From Ilumatobacter coccineus YM16-304 (lineage in GTDB: Bacteria; Actinomycetota; Acidimicrobiia; Acidimicrobiales; Ilumatobacteraceae), in NCBI RefSeq assembly GCF_000348785.1, contig NC_020520.1, positions 620,001 to 684,000 of the forward strand: DNA of 64,000 nt, in the 5' to 3' direction. The position numbers were made by a program, and so were the translations under genes. A model generated the notes under the pieces. The model saw nothing but the letters and a program-made list of their open reading frames with translations. It ran no database searches and was not told the DNA's origin. Each line of letters begins with the position of its first letter. The first letter of the stretch is position 1. Shown one piece after another: positions 16,212 to 25,095 of this stretch.

Positions 16212-17792
16212 ATGATCGACTCGTCGAACGCTGACGCCACCGAGTCCGGACCGATGCCGGACCTTGCCGACCAGCCGTCGTGCCGATGGTGGTCGGTGCC
16301 GGTCGTCTGGGGAATCGCCGCCATCGGTGTCGCCGCGCTGATCGCTGCGACCGCACCGTCGAGCGAACGTCCTCCCGAGCGGATCGCGACCGCGCTCGTC
16401 CTCGCGGGCGCCACCCTCTCTTTTTTCTCGTGGCGTGGACGGCACTGGCGGCTGTTCCCGTTCGGCATCGTGTCGATCGTCGGCGGGGTGCTGTTGCGAC
16501 TCGACGGACCCCGCTTCATCGAACCGGTCACGCGCGTCGGCGGCATCGTCGTCGTGATCGTCGGCGCGCTCGCCTCGCGATGGGTACTCGGCCGACTCGG
16601 TCGTCTCGCGAGTGCGGCGGCGTTCAGCGTGTTCGTCGCTGCTGCCACGTTGTTCGTCTACTACGACCGCGAACTGTTGTCGCTCGCGCTCGGTGTGAGT
16701 GGCGCACTCGCTGTCGTCGTCGCCGGTACGGGGCTGGCCCGTGCTCGGCGCGACAGTGAACTGTCGGCGAAGCATCGCTTCGGCGAGATCATGGATCGCG
16801 GCGCGAGGGCGATCATCGAGCGGGCGTCGGACGCAGCGGCAGGCGAACCGGTTCGAGACAAGGTGCTCTACACGGGGGCCGGTTGGCGGTCGCGGGTGTT
16901 CCGGTTCGTGGTGTTGATGTCGTTCGCCTCGGCGATCGCCTCCCTTGGCGTGCTCGCCGACTCCACGGCGGTGGTCATCGGCGCGATGCTCGTGGCACCG
17001 CTGCTCACGCCGTTCATGGGCATGTCGTTGTCGCTGGTCGTCGGATTGACCGAGGAACTGCGTCGAGAGAGCTTCGTGGCGTTGCTCGGCACGGCCGTGG
17101 CGATCGGGGTCGGCTACCTCATGTCAGCGATGTTCGGGAGTGGCACCGACGTGGCGTCCAACGCCGAGATCGTTTCGCGCACCTCACCCACGCTGCTCGA
17201 TCTGGTCATCGCTCTCGCTGCGGGTGCCGCCGGCGCGTATGCGCTGTCGCGTCGCGACGTGTCCGACGCGCTGCCGGGCGTCGCTGTGGCCATCGCCCTC
17301 GTTCCGCCCCTCGCGGTGGTCGGAATCACCGCGCAACTCGGCGCTGCCGACGACGCCATCGGAGCGTTCCTGCTCTTCGGTGCCAACGCGATGGCGATCA
17401 TTGCGATGGGAGCGTTGACATTCCTTGTCACGGGAGCGGCGGCAGCTGAGTCGAAGCGCCGATGGACGCTCGACTGGTGGACGATCGGCCTCGGAGCAGT
17501 CGCAGTCGTGGTGTTCGCCGCGCTCGTCATCAACACGGCGGCGGTCAACGAGGACGCGGTCACGTCCGAACGCGCCACCGCAGCCATCGAACGGTGGATC
17601 GGCGACCGTGACTACGAGGTGATCTCGGTGGACGTCGGCGGCCCCGTCGCAACGATCGTGCTCAGTGGGCCGTCGGGCCCTGGCGACCTCGACGACCTGG
17701 GCAGCGCGCTCGCGCTCGCCGTCCCTGACGCAGAATCGGTCGACGTCCGGATCGCCGTGACCGAACAGGCCACACTCGAACTCGATGGTTGA
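16212..17792 (+). CDS. DUF389 (TIGR00341-type) multi-pass membrane protein
   Basis: 526 residues from ATG 16212. Five or six membrane helices fill about 25-175, then a soluble linker, then the DUF389 core (about 235-440) with RSRVFRFVVLMSFASAIASLGVLADSTAV read in part as the family-typical first helix, VIGAMLVAPLLTPFMG and AVAIALVPPLAVVGI. The C-terminal 80 residues are a soluble alpha/beta tail. The family has no established activity. Just upstream, AGTTCCCAG and AGTTCTCACAG at 16137-16157 form an imperfect direct repeat of unknown meaning. It overlaps the ApbE gene by 8 bp. Confidence 0.85.
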   Translation: MIDSSNADATESGPMPDLADQPSCRWWSVPVVWGIAAIGVAALIAATAPSSERPPERIATALVLAGATLSFFSWRGRHWRLFPFGIVSIVGGVLLRLDGPRFIEPVTRVGGIVVVIVGALASRWVLGRLGRLASAAAFSVFVAAATLFVYYDRELLSLALGVSGALAVVVAGTGLARARRDSELSAKHRFGEIMDRGARAIIERASDAAAGEPVRDKVLYTGAGWRSRVFRFVVLMSFASAIASLGVLADSTAVVIGAMLVAPLLTPFMGMSLSLVVGLTEELRRESFVALLGTAVAIGVGYLMSAMFGSGTDVASNAEIVSRTSPTLLDLVIALAAGAAGAYALSRRDVSDALPGVAVAIALVPPLAVVGITAQLGAADDAIGAFLLFGANAMAIIAMGALTFLVTGAAAAESKRRWTLDWWTIGLGAVAVVVFAALVINTAAVNEDAVTSERATAAIERWIGDRDYEVISVDVGGPVATIVLSGPSGPGDLDDLGSALALAVPDAESVDVRIAVTEQATLELDG

Positions 17793-18750
17793 ACGATCGA
17801 GCGTTGCCGGCAACCGAGAGGTGTTCACGCACAGTCCCTTGCTCGGGACGGTCGTGGCGGTCACGGTCGAGCGCGCCGATGCCCGTCTGGCGCGAAAAGT
17901 CGACTCGCTCGTCGTGGCGGAGATCGACCGGCTCGAAGCGATGCTCAGTCGCCATCGACACGACAGCGCGCTGGAGCGCTGGAAGCGCGACGAGTTGACC
18001 GGCGACGACATGCCGCACGAGTTCGCCGGCCTCCTGATTCGCGCGCGTTGGTGGGCGACGCGCACCAACGGGGCGCTCGATCCCCGCGCTGGAGCGTTGA
18101 CCGAGCTGTGGCGTCGATCGGCCGCCGCTGGGCACGTGCCAGCGGACCGCGAGGTCGACGCAGCGCGGCGCTTGCTCGCCCAGCCCGGGTACGAGATCAC
18201 CGACGACGGTGAGGTGCGACGCGTCGGCGACTGCACCGACCTCGATCTGCACGCATTTGGAAAGGGCTGGATCGTCGACCGTGCACTGCGCGCGGCGCAG
18301 GCGACCGCGCCGAACGCAGCGATCGTCGTGAGCGCCGGCGGCGACATCGCTCGGGCCGGACCGGGCGACACCGTGATCGCGATCGATGACCCGTTCCGCC
18401 CCTACGACAACGCAGCGCCCGTCGACCGAGTGATCCTCGGCCGCGGAGGACTCGCCACCAGCGGCAGCGCTCGGCGAAGTGTCGAGATCGACGGCCACAG
18501 GTTCTCGCACATCATCGACCCTCGCACCGGGCAGCCCGCGCATGGCGCCGCGTCGGTCAGCGTGATCGCCGACTCGGCCGAAGCCGCCGACGCGTGGGCG
18601 ACAGCGCTCGCGCTTGCCGGCCCGGACGAGATCGTCCCGACCGCCGACGCGGCCGGCGTTGCGGTCATGGCCGTGCTCGCTGATCACTCGACTCTCGCCA
18701 ATGTTCGATGGCGAGCGCGACGGGTCGGCGAGAGCGGCAGGGTCACATGA
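17785..18750 (+). CDS. ApbE-like FAD:protein FMN transferase
   Basis: 321 residues from ATG 17785, overlapping the DUF389 gene by 8 bp. It has the ApbE landmarks: an N-terminal GTVVAVTV strand, DLDLHAFGKGWIVDRAL (about 152-168), AIVVSAGGDIA, LATSGSARRSVEIDG and FSHIIDPRTGQPA, then SAEAADAWATALA. These bind FAD and Mg. The enzyme covalently attaches FMN to a Thr in exported flavoproteins. No signal peptide is visible, so it may act on the cytoplasmic side. Its likely partners are the membrane PepSY and DUF2271 proteins encoded convergently. Confidence 0.92.
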   Translation: MVERSSVAGNREVFTHSPLLGTVVAVTVERADARLARKVDSLVVAEIDRLEAMLSRHRHDSALERWKRDELTGDDMPHEFAGLLIRARWWATRTNGALDPRAGALTELWRRSAAAGHVPADREVDAARRLLAQPGYEITDDGEVRRVGDCTDLDLHAFGKGWIVDRALRAAQATAPNAAIVVSAGGDIARAGPGDTVIAIDDPFRPYDNAAPVDRVILGRGGLATSGSARRSVEIDGHRFSHIIDPRTGQPAHGAASVSVIADSAEAADAWATALALAGPDEIVPTADAAGVAVMAVLADHSTLANVRWRARRVGESGRVT

Positions 18751-19420
18751 GTGCGACGACGATGAGACCCACGATGATCGCGCTGCCCGCGGCGGCGCTG
18801 ACGTAGGCGGAGCGACGGCGCTTGCGCAGAAAGAACTGCAGCACGATGCCGCTCAGTGACACGACGATCAAGAAGATGGCCGCAGCATCGACCGCCCATG
18901 ACCACGCACCACCTGTGTCGGTGCCGGTGTGGAAGTCGCTCAACACCGCCACCCAACCCTGCTGCTCGGCCGAGAACTCGTAGGTGGACGTCTCGATGTC
19001 GACCACCAGGTCGGCGGTGTAGCCAGGGTTGGCGTAAACGATCGAAGCGGATCCGCCGGCCTCGCCGAACGACGTGACCTCGCCGTTCGCTCCCAACTCG
19101 TTGCGAGCGAACTCCGACAACGTGAGGTAGTCGAGCGCACCATCGTCGAGGTAGAGCTCGACCGGCAACTCGCCGGTCGACACCGTGATGTTCGCCTCGT
19201 CGCCGAGCGTCCACGTCGGATGGTTGAGCATCAACCCGGTGAACGCGAACAGCAACACGACCGTGAACGCGATCATGCTCGCGTACACGTGGATGAGCCG
19301 CGACCACTTCTGACCGCTGCGCGAGGCCGTCGATCTCGATGGAGCCGGACGCTGGTGAACGGGTCCGGCAGAACGCTCCGATGGGCGCGTCGCGAGCAGC
19401 GGATCGTCGAGTGCGGTCAC
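18743..19420 (-). CDS. PepSY-associated membrane protein
   Basis: 225 residues from GTG 19420. A basic N-terminus (about 1-38) precedes membrane helix 1 (about 45-65), an extracytoplasmic PepSY-like region (about 70-160) and two C-terminal helices (about 170-190 and 205-225) separated by RKRRRS. Proteins of this type occur with DUF2271 and ApbE genes and are thought to act in membrane flavin or iron electron transfer. Its stop overlaps the convergent ApbE stop by 8 bp, and its start overlaps the DUF2271 stop by 4 bp. Confidence 0.8.
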   Translation of the reverse strand: MTALDDPLLATRPSERSAGPVHQRPAPSRSTASRSGQKWSRLIHVYASMIAFTVVLLFAFTGLMLNHPTWTLGDEANITVSTGELPVELYLDDGALDYLTLSEFARNELGANGEVTSFGEAGGSASIVYANPGYTADLVVDIETSTYEFSAEQQGWVAVLSDFHTGTDTGGAWSWAVDAAAIFLIVVSLSGIVLQFFLRKRRRSAYVSAAAGSAIIVGLIVVALM

Positions 19421-20190
19421 GCCACGACCCGCGCAGTCAGGTTCGTCAGCTCGCCGTCGTCGGGGAGTACGGCTTCGAATTCGGAGCCGTCGAAGTCGAC
19501 GAGCGTGCTCGACAACTCGTACGGACCGTCTTCGCGGGCAGCCTCGACGAACAGTTGGTACGTCCCCGGCGCGATGGCGGCTCCGTCAGCGTCGAGTCCG
19601 TCCCAGGCGACTGTGTACGTGCCCGCCGGTCGGGTGGCACCCGACGAGGTCGAGTCGACCACCTCTTCGGTGAGATCGCTCCACTGTCGAAGCGTCCGTA
19701 GCCAGCGCGAGCCGCGTCCGCCGGTCTCGTACCAGAGGCTGATCGTGTCGACGAGGTTCCCGTCGAGGTCCTCGATCCACACGGCGATGTACGGGTTGTG
19801 GATCCGTTCCCCCGACGACGTCGGGGCGAACGTGAACTCGACCAGCAACTCGCCGCCGGTGGGGAGGGCGGACGCGGCGACCTCGCCGTCGTCCGGCGCG
19901 GTTGGCTCGGCGGGAGTCGATGCGGGCGTTGCGGCATCGTCGGTCGTCGTCGATTGCCCGGTCGACAGAGCGCCCGGGTCGGAGCCGTCGGATTCGTCGT
20001 CGGCGGAACTCGTCGGCACGCTGTCGTCCGCCGGAACGACGGCTGGAATCTGCGCGCCGTCGAAGACCGCGGCATCGTCGTCGCCGCACCCCGCCGTGAT
20101 GGTGAGCACTCCCACCGTCGCGAACGACCGAACCGGACGCCGTTTCAGCGCCTGTCTGTATCGACTGGAGTTGCGTCGTCGAGGGAACAC
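19417..20190 (-). CDS. DUF2271 lipoprotein
   Basis: 257 residues from GTG 20190. A basic N-terminus leads to a hydrophobic helix and lipobox ITAGC near residue 35, followed by an acidic Ser/Thr/Asp linker to about 110. The globular part is DUF2271: LLVEFTFAPTSSG, NPYIAVWIEDLDGNLVDTISLW, then PAGTYTVAWDGLDADG. An immunoglobulin-like fold is expected. TACGTT 6 bp before the start suggests a leaderless transcript. It forms an operon with the PepSY-TM gene. Confidence 0.82.
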   Translation of the reverse strand: MFPRRRNSSRYRQALKRRPVRSFATVGVLTITAGCGDDDAAVFDGAQIPAVVPADDSVPTSSADDESDGSDPGALSTGQSTTTDDAATPASTPAEPTAPDDGEVAASALPTGGELLVEFTFAPTSSGERIHNPYIAVWIEDLDGNLVDTISLWYETGGRGSRWLRTLRQWSDLTEEVVDSTSSGATRPAGTYTVAWDGLDADGAAIAPGTYQLFVEAAREDGPYELSSTLVDFDGSEFEAVLPDDGELTNLTARVVA

Positions 20191-20263
20191 GATCGGAACG
20201 TACGCCTCGTATGTAAGGATTCGCGAAGGATCCGATGAATGCTTCGTTCATCCGTGACCGAGG

Positions 20264-20902
20264 TCAGTACCCGGCGGTGAACACGGTTCGCTGATGCTTC
20301 GGGCGCTCGACTTCGTCGAGGATCGCGACGGCAGCGTCCTCGAACGAGATCGTCGATGCACCGTCGCTGTCGACGACCAGTTCGTCCCGGGCGACGCGGA
20401 ATCGTTCGGTACGTTCTCCCGGCAACAGGTCGGCGGAGGGGCTGAAGTAGGTCCAGTCGACTCCCGAGCTGCGCCGCAGCGCATCGAGTTGGTCGACGCA
20501 AGCGCGGGCGACGCCACGGATCGGCTCCGGAACGAAGCGGGGATCGTCGAGCACGAGTCGTCCATCGGAACCGGGGACCACGAGCGGGCCGGCACCACCG
20601 GCGACGATGAGTCGAGCACCGGTAGTGGTGACGCCACGGAGCAATGCGTCGGCGGTGATGGCCAGCTCGTCACCGCCGCTGCGCGGCCCCGAGGTCGCAC
20701 TGATCACCACGTCTCGTCCACGGCTGAGACGCACCACGTCATCGGGCACACGGGCGTCGCCCGTCTCCCAGGAGGTGGAGTCGACTGCAACGTGTGCGAC
20801 CGCGCTGCGCGACACGGCGGTGACCTGGTGGCCTCGAAGCATCGCTTCGTCGAGAACGCGTCGACCGACCTGGCCGGTCGCTCCGAAGATGGTGATGTTC
20901 AT
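20264..20902 (-). CDS. NAD(P)H-binding NmrA-like oxidoreductase
   Basis: 212 residues from ATG 20902 with GGAG upstream. The Rossmann motif is ITIFGATGQVGRRVLDEAM (3-21), with TAVSRS at the end of beta2 and DVVISATSGP at beta4, matching atypical SDRs of the NmrA/YwnB class. No complete YxxxK active site is evident, so it may be a redox sensor or a reductase. It is the last gene of the operon that starts with the FMN reductase, overlapping the upstream gene by 4 bp. Confidence 0.85.
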   Translation of the reverse strand: MNITIFGATGQVGRRVLDEAMLRGHQVTAVSRSAVAHVAVDSTSWETGDARVPDDVVRLSRGRDVVISATSGPRSGGDELAITADALLRGVTTTGARLIVAGGAGPLVVPGSDGRLVLDDPRFVPEPIRGVARACVDQLDALRRSSGVDWTYFSPSADLLPGERTERFRVARDELVVDSDGASTISFEDAAVAILDEVERPKHQRTVFTAGY

Positions 20903-22155
20903 GTCGTCGCTCCTTCGGCGAGATCGTGTTCGTTCCACCACGCGGCGAGGAATGCCGCCGCAGCGAGGAAGAGGTGTTCGTTGGAGGGGTCGTGTTCGGC
21001 GGCGTCGAGACAGGCGAGCGTGTACTTCACCAGGTGCGCGTCGCGATGAGTCGCCGCGTGGTCGACGAGGCGCTGGACGATGCTCGCCCGCATTGCCGTG
21101 TCGGCGTGCCATGTCGTCGCGGCGGCGGCGCCCGGGTGGAGCCGTTCCACCTCGGCGATGAAGCGTTGCGGAGGTTCGGGAGCCCAGCTCGGGTCGATCG
21201 CGGTCGAGCTCTGCGTCGCTCGGAAGCCGAGCACGAAGGTGGCCGCCACGTCGACGGCGCGCTGCGGGTCGTCGGTCCGGTCGCCGATGGCCAGTGCAGC
21301 AGCGGGCAGGGTCAGGCAGTGAGTCCATCCGTACGGAGCGTTGGCCGGGTCGTCTTGCAGCATCGACATGGCGGCGATCGGCAGCAACTCGCGGCGTGCC
21401 TGATCGATCGTCAGGTGCTGGGTCACGTCGGCCAACGCCCGGTGGGCGAGCCCCGTGTCGTCGACGAGGGCCATGGTCGGCTGCACGAAGTGACTCGACG
21501 GGCGGCCCTCGGCACGCGGCGACGTGAGACGTTCGAACAGCGAGGCATCGGACGGTGCTGGGCTCGGTTCGTCGAGCCACCGAAGCCGCCAGTCAGGGTG
21601 CCTTGCGATGTCGCCGATCACGGTGCGGCCCATGAGCGCCGGGTTGATGCCGGATGTCGGCCGGAACTGGGGGAGCAGTTCGAGGAAGATCGCTCCGTGG
21701 GCGGCCCCACCGAGGAGCCCGAGGACGAGGCCGGCGAGGTCACCGACGATCTCTGCCGGCGTCCGTGCGGCACACAGCGCGACGAATGCACGGTCGGCCG
21801 AATCGGGATCGCCGTCTTCCAGAGCGCTTCGCAGCACGTCGAGCGGGCGTTCGATCGGGGTCGACTCGCTGCCTGAGGCGGGGGCCGCCGCGGTGGCGGC
21901 CGTCTCGGCCCAGGTCTCGGCGATGTGGGCGATTCGTCGTCTCGCTGCCGTCCGCCGGGATGGGCTGACCAGCGGAAGGAGCCGGGCCCGGGCCATCAGT
22001 TCGAGTGGAGCGTGCAGCGTGAACGAGTTCGCATCGGCGCTCGATGACGACAGGAGACGGGACGCAGCGTCGAAGAGGTCGCTGTCGGTGAGCCTGTCTG
22101 TGTGGTCGGGCGACCACGAGCTCGGGGCGAGCAGGACCGACGTCTGCCGACTCAC
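20899..22155 (-). CDS. hypothetical protein, possibly questin-oxidase-like
   Basis: 418 residues from GTG 22155, which overlaps the DUF4386 stop by 4 bp. It is largely helical and soluble. Recognisable stretches are GGAAHGAIFLELLPQFRP, NPALMGRTVIGDIARHPDW and YGWTHCLTLPAAALAI, with many His residues in helices. This resembles the helical DUF4243/questin oxidase-like proteins, but I cannot confirm it by eye. Its place inside the MarR-linked redox operon suggests an oxidative role. Confidence 0.6.
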   Translation of the reverse strand: MSRQTSVLLAPSSWSPDHTDRLTDSDLFDAASRLLSSSSADANSFTLHAPLELMARARLLPLVSPSRRTAARRRIAHIAETWAETAATAAAPASGSESTPIERPLDVLRSALEDGDPDSADRAFVALCAARTPAEIVGDLAGLVLGLLGGAAHGAIFLELLPQFRPTSGINPALMGRTVIGDIARHPDWRLRWLDEPSPAPSDASLFERLTSPRAEGRPSSHFVQPTMALVDDTGLAHRALADVTQHLTIDQARRELLPIAAMSMLQDDPANAPYGWTHCLTLPAAALAIGDRTDDPQRAVDVAATFVLGFRATQSSTAIDPSWAPEPPQRFIAEVERLHPGAAAATTWHADTAMRASIVQRLVDHAATHRDAHLVKYTLACLDAAEHDPSNEHLFLAAAAFLAAWWNEHDLAEGATT

Positions 22156-22958
22156 GACGTCGCTCCGACCATGTGATGGCTTCCGACGTCGACCCCGCCG
22201 ACCGTGCTGGTCTCGTCGGCGAGTCGTTCGAGCCGGCGCCCCTTCGTGAGCAGCCACAGTGCGAACCAGACCTCGGCGATCAGGGCCGGGGCCAGAATGA
22301 TCGGCGAGGCCGACCCGTCGTAGCCGGCGACGAGGAAGTGGCTGAACGTGTCGATCAGGTAGCCGGTGCCGGCGAGGCAGAGCAACACGCCGAGGGGTCT
22401 CGGCATCTGTCCTGATGTGAGCGCGAGGTAGGCGACGGTCAGCGTGCTGGCGCCGAAGAACGCCAAGCCGAGGATGTAGCCGTACTCGTGCGCCTCGAGG
22501 TGGAGCAGCGCGAGTGAGGCGGTCTGGTCGTCGTCGAACGCGCCGAGATGGTCGGCGTCGTCGAGGATCCTGACGGCCTGGAACATGCTGAGCAGGTTCA
22601 GGCCGATGACCGCGGTCTGCGTCATGCGGAAGGCTGCGGCGAGCAGCGACAGCGTTCGGCCGAGTGGGCGAAGGAGTTGGTAGAGCACGACCGCGATGGC
22701 GACGTCGGCGAGGAACATGACGATGTCGGCAGCGAGGCCGGCCCGGAACAGCACCGGGGCATCGATGATGTTCTGCGCGGTCGTCGCAGGGTCGTCCGAC
22801 TCGATGAGTCGGGAGCGCACACCGAGCTCGGCGAAGAGGCCGCAGACGATGATGATCACGTAGAGGACGCCGGCGGTGCGAGCTGTAGCGAATCGTGATC
22901 GTGGCGGTCGACGGTCGGCCTCGCCGAAGGGGGTGCGGGGTTGCGGTGGGACGTACAT
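22152..22958 (-). CDS. DUF4386 membrane protein
   Basis: 268 residues from ATG 22958 with AGGAAGGA upstream. Six hydrophobic segments (about 28-48, 75-98, 105-125, 150-172, 180-205, 215-240) separated by short loops match the DUF4386 pattern, including TARTAGVLYVIIIVCGLFAE and ILGLAFFGASTLTVAYL. Function is unknown. It lies second in the operon after the FMN reductase. Confidence 0.82.
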   Translation of the reverse strand: MYVPPQPRTPFGEADRRPPRSRFATARTAGVLYVIIIVCGLFAELGVRSRLIESDDPATTAQNIIDAPVLFRAGLAADIVMFLADVAIAVVLYQLLRPLGRTLSLLAAAFRMTQTAVIGLNLLSMFQAVRILDDADHLGAFDDDQTASLALLHLEAHEYGYILGLAFFGASTLTVAYLALTSGQMPRPLGVLLCLAGTGYLIDTFSHFLVAGYDGSASPIILAPALIAEVWFALWLLTKGRRLERLADETSTVGGVDVGSHHMVGATS

Positions 22959-22983
22959 GGCAGGTTGTTCCTTCCTGAACGGT

Positions 22984-23544
22984 TCAGTTCGTCGAACGTT
23001 CGAGGACGCACTGGCCGACGAAGCTGTCCAGCGCGACGTCGTCGAGGCCGACGAGCGCCCCGTCCGATCCGATCGACGCCTCGCCGACGGTGAGCGTGCG
23101 ATCGGCGACGTCGAGGCCCATGTTCCTGAGCCAGGTGCAGACCATCGCGGCGCCGTTGGCGCCACCACCCCGTCCGGGGCTGGCCGAGGCGACGAGGATC
23201 CGGAGGTGGGCGAGCGCCGCTGCGTCGACTCGGCTGACCCAGTCGATGGTGTTCTTGAGCAGCGGCGAGAACGTGCCGTTGTACTCGGGTGACACGATCA
23301 CGAGCGCATCGGCTGATGCGATCTCGGCGGCGAGGGCCACGGCTGCAGCGGGGATGCCATCGCGGGCTTCGAGGTCGCCGTCGTAGAGCGGCAGGACGTG
23401 TTGGCGAAGGTCGACGAGTTCGGCGTGTCCGGCAGCGTCGAGCAGCTCGGCGATGTGACCGGCCAGCGCCTGGTTGATCGAGCCGGTGCGGGTGCTGGCC
23501 GCCACGACCAGGACCTTGTCGGGATGGGTGTGTGTTGTGTGCAT
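22984..23544 (-). CDS. NADPH-dependent FMN reductase (flavodoxin-like)
   Basis: 186 residues from ATG 23544, which has GGAGG at good spacing. The FMN phosphate loop is VVAASTRTGSINQALA (12-27); VIVSPEYNGTFSPLLKNTIDWVSR (about 80-103) is the typical SPEYNGS-like block of quinone/azo reductases. It should reduce FMN, quinones or azo compounds with NADPH in the cytosol. It is first in a four-gene operon (DUF4386, hypothetical, NmrA-like) divergent from a MarR gene. Confidence 0.92.
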   Translation of the reverse strand: MHTTHTHPDKVLVVAASTRTGSINQALAGHIAELLDAAGHAELVDLRQHVLPLYDGDLEARDGIPAAAVALAAEIASADALVIVSPEYNGTFSPLLKNTIDWVSRVDAAALAHLRILVASASPGRGGGANGAAMVCTWLRNMGLDVADRTLTVGEASIGSDGALVGLDDVALDSFVGQCVLERSTN

Positions 23545-23576
23545 GTCTGCCTCCAGTTGCAGTTCTCGTGAAGTAA

Positions 23577-23603
23577 CACGCCAAGAAGTATCTTGCTGGC
23601 GTG
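23577..23603. promoter_or_regulatory. 27-bp inverted repeat, probable MarR operator
   Basis: CACGCCA (23577-23583) and TGGCGTG (23597-23603) are perfect inverted arms, and inner AAG and CTT continue the symmetry around TAT. It lies between the divergent FMN reductase and MarR genes. Size and symmetry suit a MarR dimer. Confidence 0.65.
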
Positions 23604-23652
23604 AGACATTCAGTATCGACAACCGAAAGCTCGATGTCAAGAGACTTTCTGG

Positions 23653-23658
23653 TAAGAT
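23653..23658 (+). promoter_or_regulatory. -10 element of the MarR gene (probable leaderless transcript)
   Basis: TAAGAT ends 6 bp before GTG 23665 and no ribosome site is present, so transcription probably begins at the start codon. The operator above lies about 50 bp upstream of it. Confidence 0.5.
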
Positions 23659-23664
23659 TGTTTC

Positions 23665-24192
23665 GTGGATGAGAAACGAGATGCCGACGCCATGGACGAG
23701 ATCGTCGACGGGGTGCGGGGTTGGTCGCCGCAGACCGATGTCGAGGGTCTCCGCATCACCGGCCGCATCCTGCGCCTCGCTCGATATCTCGAGGCGGCGC
23801 GAGAGGAGACGCTCGGCGAGTACGGACTCTCGGTCGGCGACTTCGACATGCTCGCGACGCTTCGTCGCCGCGCCGTCGACGACGCGATCAAGATCCGCGA
23901 TCTTCAGCAGTCACTGATGCTCTCGTCGGGCGGCACGACGAAACGACTCGATCGCCTCGAGAATGCGGGATTGATCGAACGCCATCCCGACCCGCACGAT
24001 CGGCGAGGCACGCTCATCACGCTGTCGCCGCAGGGGTTCGAGTTGATCAGCGCGGCCGTCCCCGCCGTCGTCGAGCGCGAGGCGCGCTTCGTCGCCGAGT
24101 CGGTCGGTTCGAAGCGCAACCGTGCCGCGACCGAATCGAGCCTCCGCCAGATGCTCATCGCGTGCGAAACGACGTCCGCTGCTGCGCCCTAG
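23665..24192 (+). CDS. MarR-family transcriptional regulator
   Basis: 175 residues from GTG 23665. The winged helix includes IKIRDLQQSLMLSSGGTTKRLDRLENAGLIER and the wing DPHDRRGTLITLSPQG, the classic DxRxxxxxLT pattern. N- and C-terminal helices form the dimer. It is divergent from the FMN-reductase operon and most likely represses it, being released by a phenolic, quinone or oxidant signal; this is inference from family and layout. Confidence 0.92.
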   Translation: MDEKRDADAMDEIVDGVRGWSPQTDVEGLRITGRILRLARYLEAAREETLGEYGLSVGDFDMLATLRRRAVDDAIKIRDLQQSLMLSSGGTTKRLDRLENAGLIERHPDPHDRRGTLITLSPQGFELISAAVPAVVEREARFVAESVGSKRNRAATESSLRQMLIACETTSAAAP

Positions 24193-24203
24193 CGGGATGG
24201 CGC

Positions 24204-24217
24204 CGGCGCTCGCGCCG
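24204..24217. terminator. short GC hairpin between convergent MarR and SDR genes
   Basis: CGGCGC-TC-GCGCCG lies in the 99-bp spacer between the two stops. The loop is only two bases and there is no T-run, so terminator function is tentative. Confidence 0.35.
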
Positions 24218-24291
24218 ACGGGACGTGGTGGACGGCGGCGCAACGCAGCCGTCCGTCGGGCTCGTGACCGCCGAACGACGGTCAGGGTGGG

Positions 24292-25095
24292 TCAGGAAGA
24301 CGTGAGCGCGGCGATCTGCTCGTCGAGGGCGGCCACGAGGGCGGCGTTCATGCCTGCGTCGAGGGCATCGGGGTGCGGGCTGGCGAACCGGCCGGAGTCG
24401 TTGTCGAAGTAGCGACCTGACGCGGCGGCGAACTCGTCGCCGGTCGCCGCGCGGGTGAGCGCGTCGACGCCGATGCGGATGTCGTTGCCGGCGATGCCGT
24501 AGCCCTCGCGCACCATCTTGGTGGCGAGCAGCGAACCCGGGTTGACGGCCACGATGACCGGGCCATCGGCGCCGATCTCGGTGGCTATGTGACGCGTCCA
24601 CATCGCGATCGCCAGCTTGCTCTGCGCATATGCAGCACCATCGCCGAGTCGCCGGTCACCGGCGAGCGCGCGTAGGTCGACCGGAGCCTGGGCGGCCGAC
24701 GAGAGGTTCACGACCCGCCCGTTCGGCGGCAGGTTCGGGAGCAGTCGGCGTGTCAGCAGGTAGGGAGCGATCGTGTTGACGACGAATCGCACGTCGAGGC
24801 CGTCGGTCGTCACCGGGCGGTCGGTGTGGTAGACGCCGGCGTTGTTGATCAGCACATCGAGGCCGAGATCGGCGGCGGCATCGGCGAGCGCATCGACCTC
24901 GGCCAACATCGACAGGTCGGCGATGAGCGTGGCCGTCACCGAGCCGGCGCGACGAGCCTCGACCGCCTTGCGGGCGGCGTCGAGCTTGACCGGATTGCGG
25001 CCGTGGAGGACGAGCTGGTGGCCGAGCGTTGCGAGGTGTTCGGCGGTGGCGAGACCGATGCCGTCGGTGGCGCCGGTGATCATGATGGTTGACAT
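24292..25095 (-). CDS. short-chain dehydrogenase/reductase
   Basis: 267 residues from ATG 25095 with AAGGAG upstream. It has the classical SDR features: MITGATDGIGLATAEHLA, LHGRNP (NADP preference suggested by the Arg), VLINNAGVYH, NLSSAAQ and the catalytic YAQSK. The long insert after PVDLRALAG resembles retinol/WW-domain-type SDRs. It is last in a three-gene operon with an LLM oxidoreductase and a quinone oxidoreductase, overlapping the former by 16 bp. Confidence 0.92.
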   Translation of the reverse strand: MSTIMITGATDGIGLATAEHLATLGHQLVLHGRNPVKLDAARKAVEARRAGSVTATLIADLSMLAEVDALADAAADLGLDVLINNAGVYHTDRPVTTDGLDVRFVVNTIAPYLLTRRLLPNLPPNGRVVNLSSAAQAPVDLRALAGDRRLGDGAAYAQSKLAIAMWTRHIATEIGADGPVIVAVNPGSLLATKMVREGYGIAGNDIRIGVDALTRAATGDEFAAASGRYFDNDSGRFASPHPDALDAGMNAALVAALDEQIAALTSS

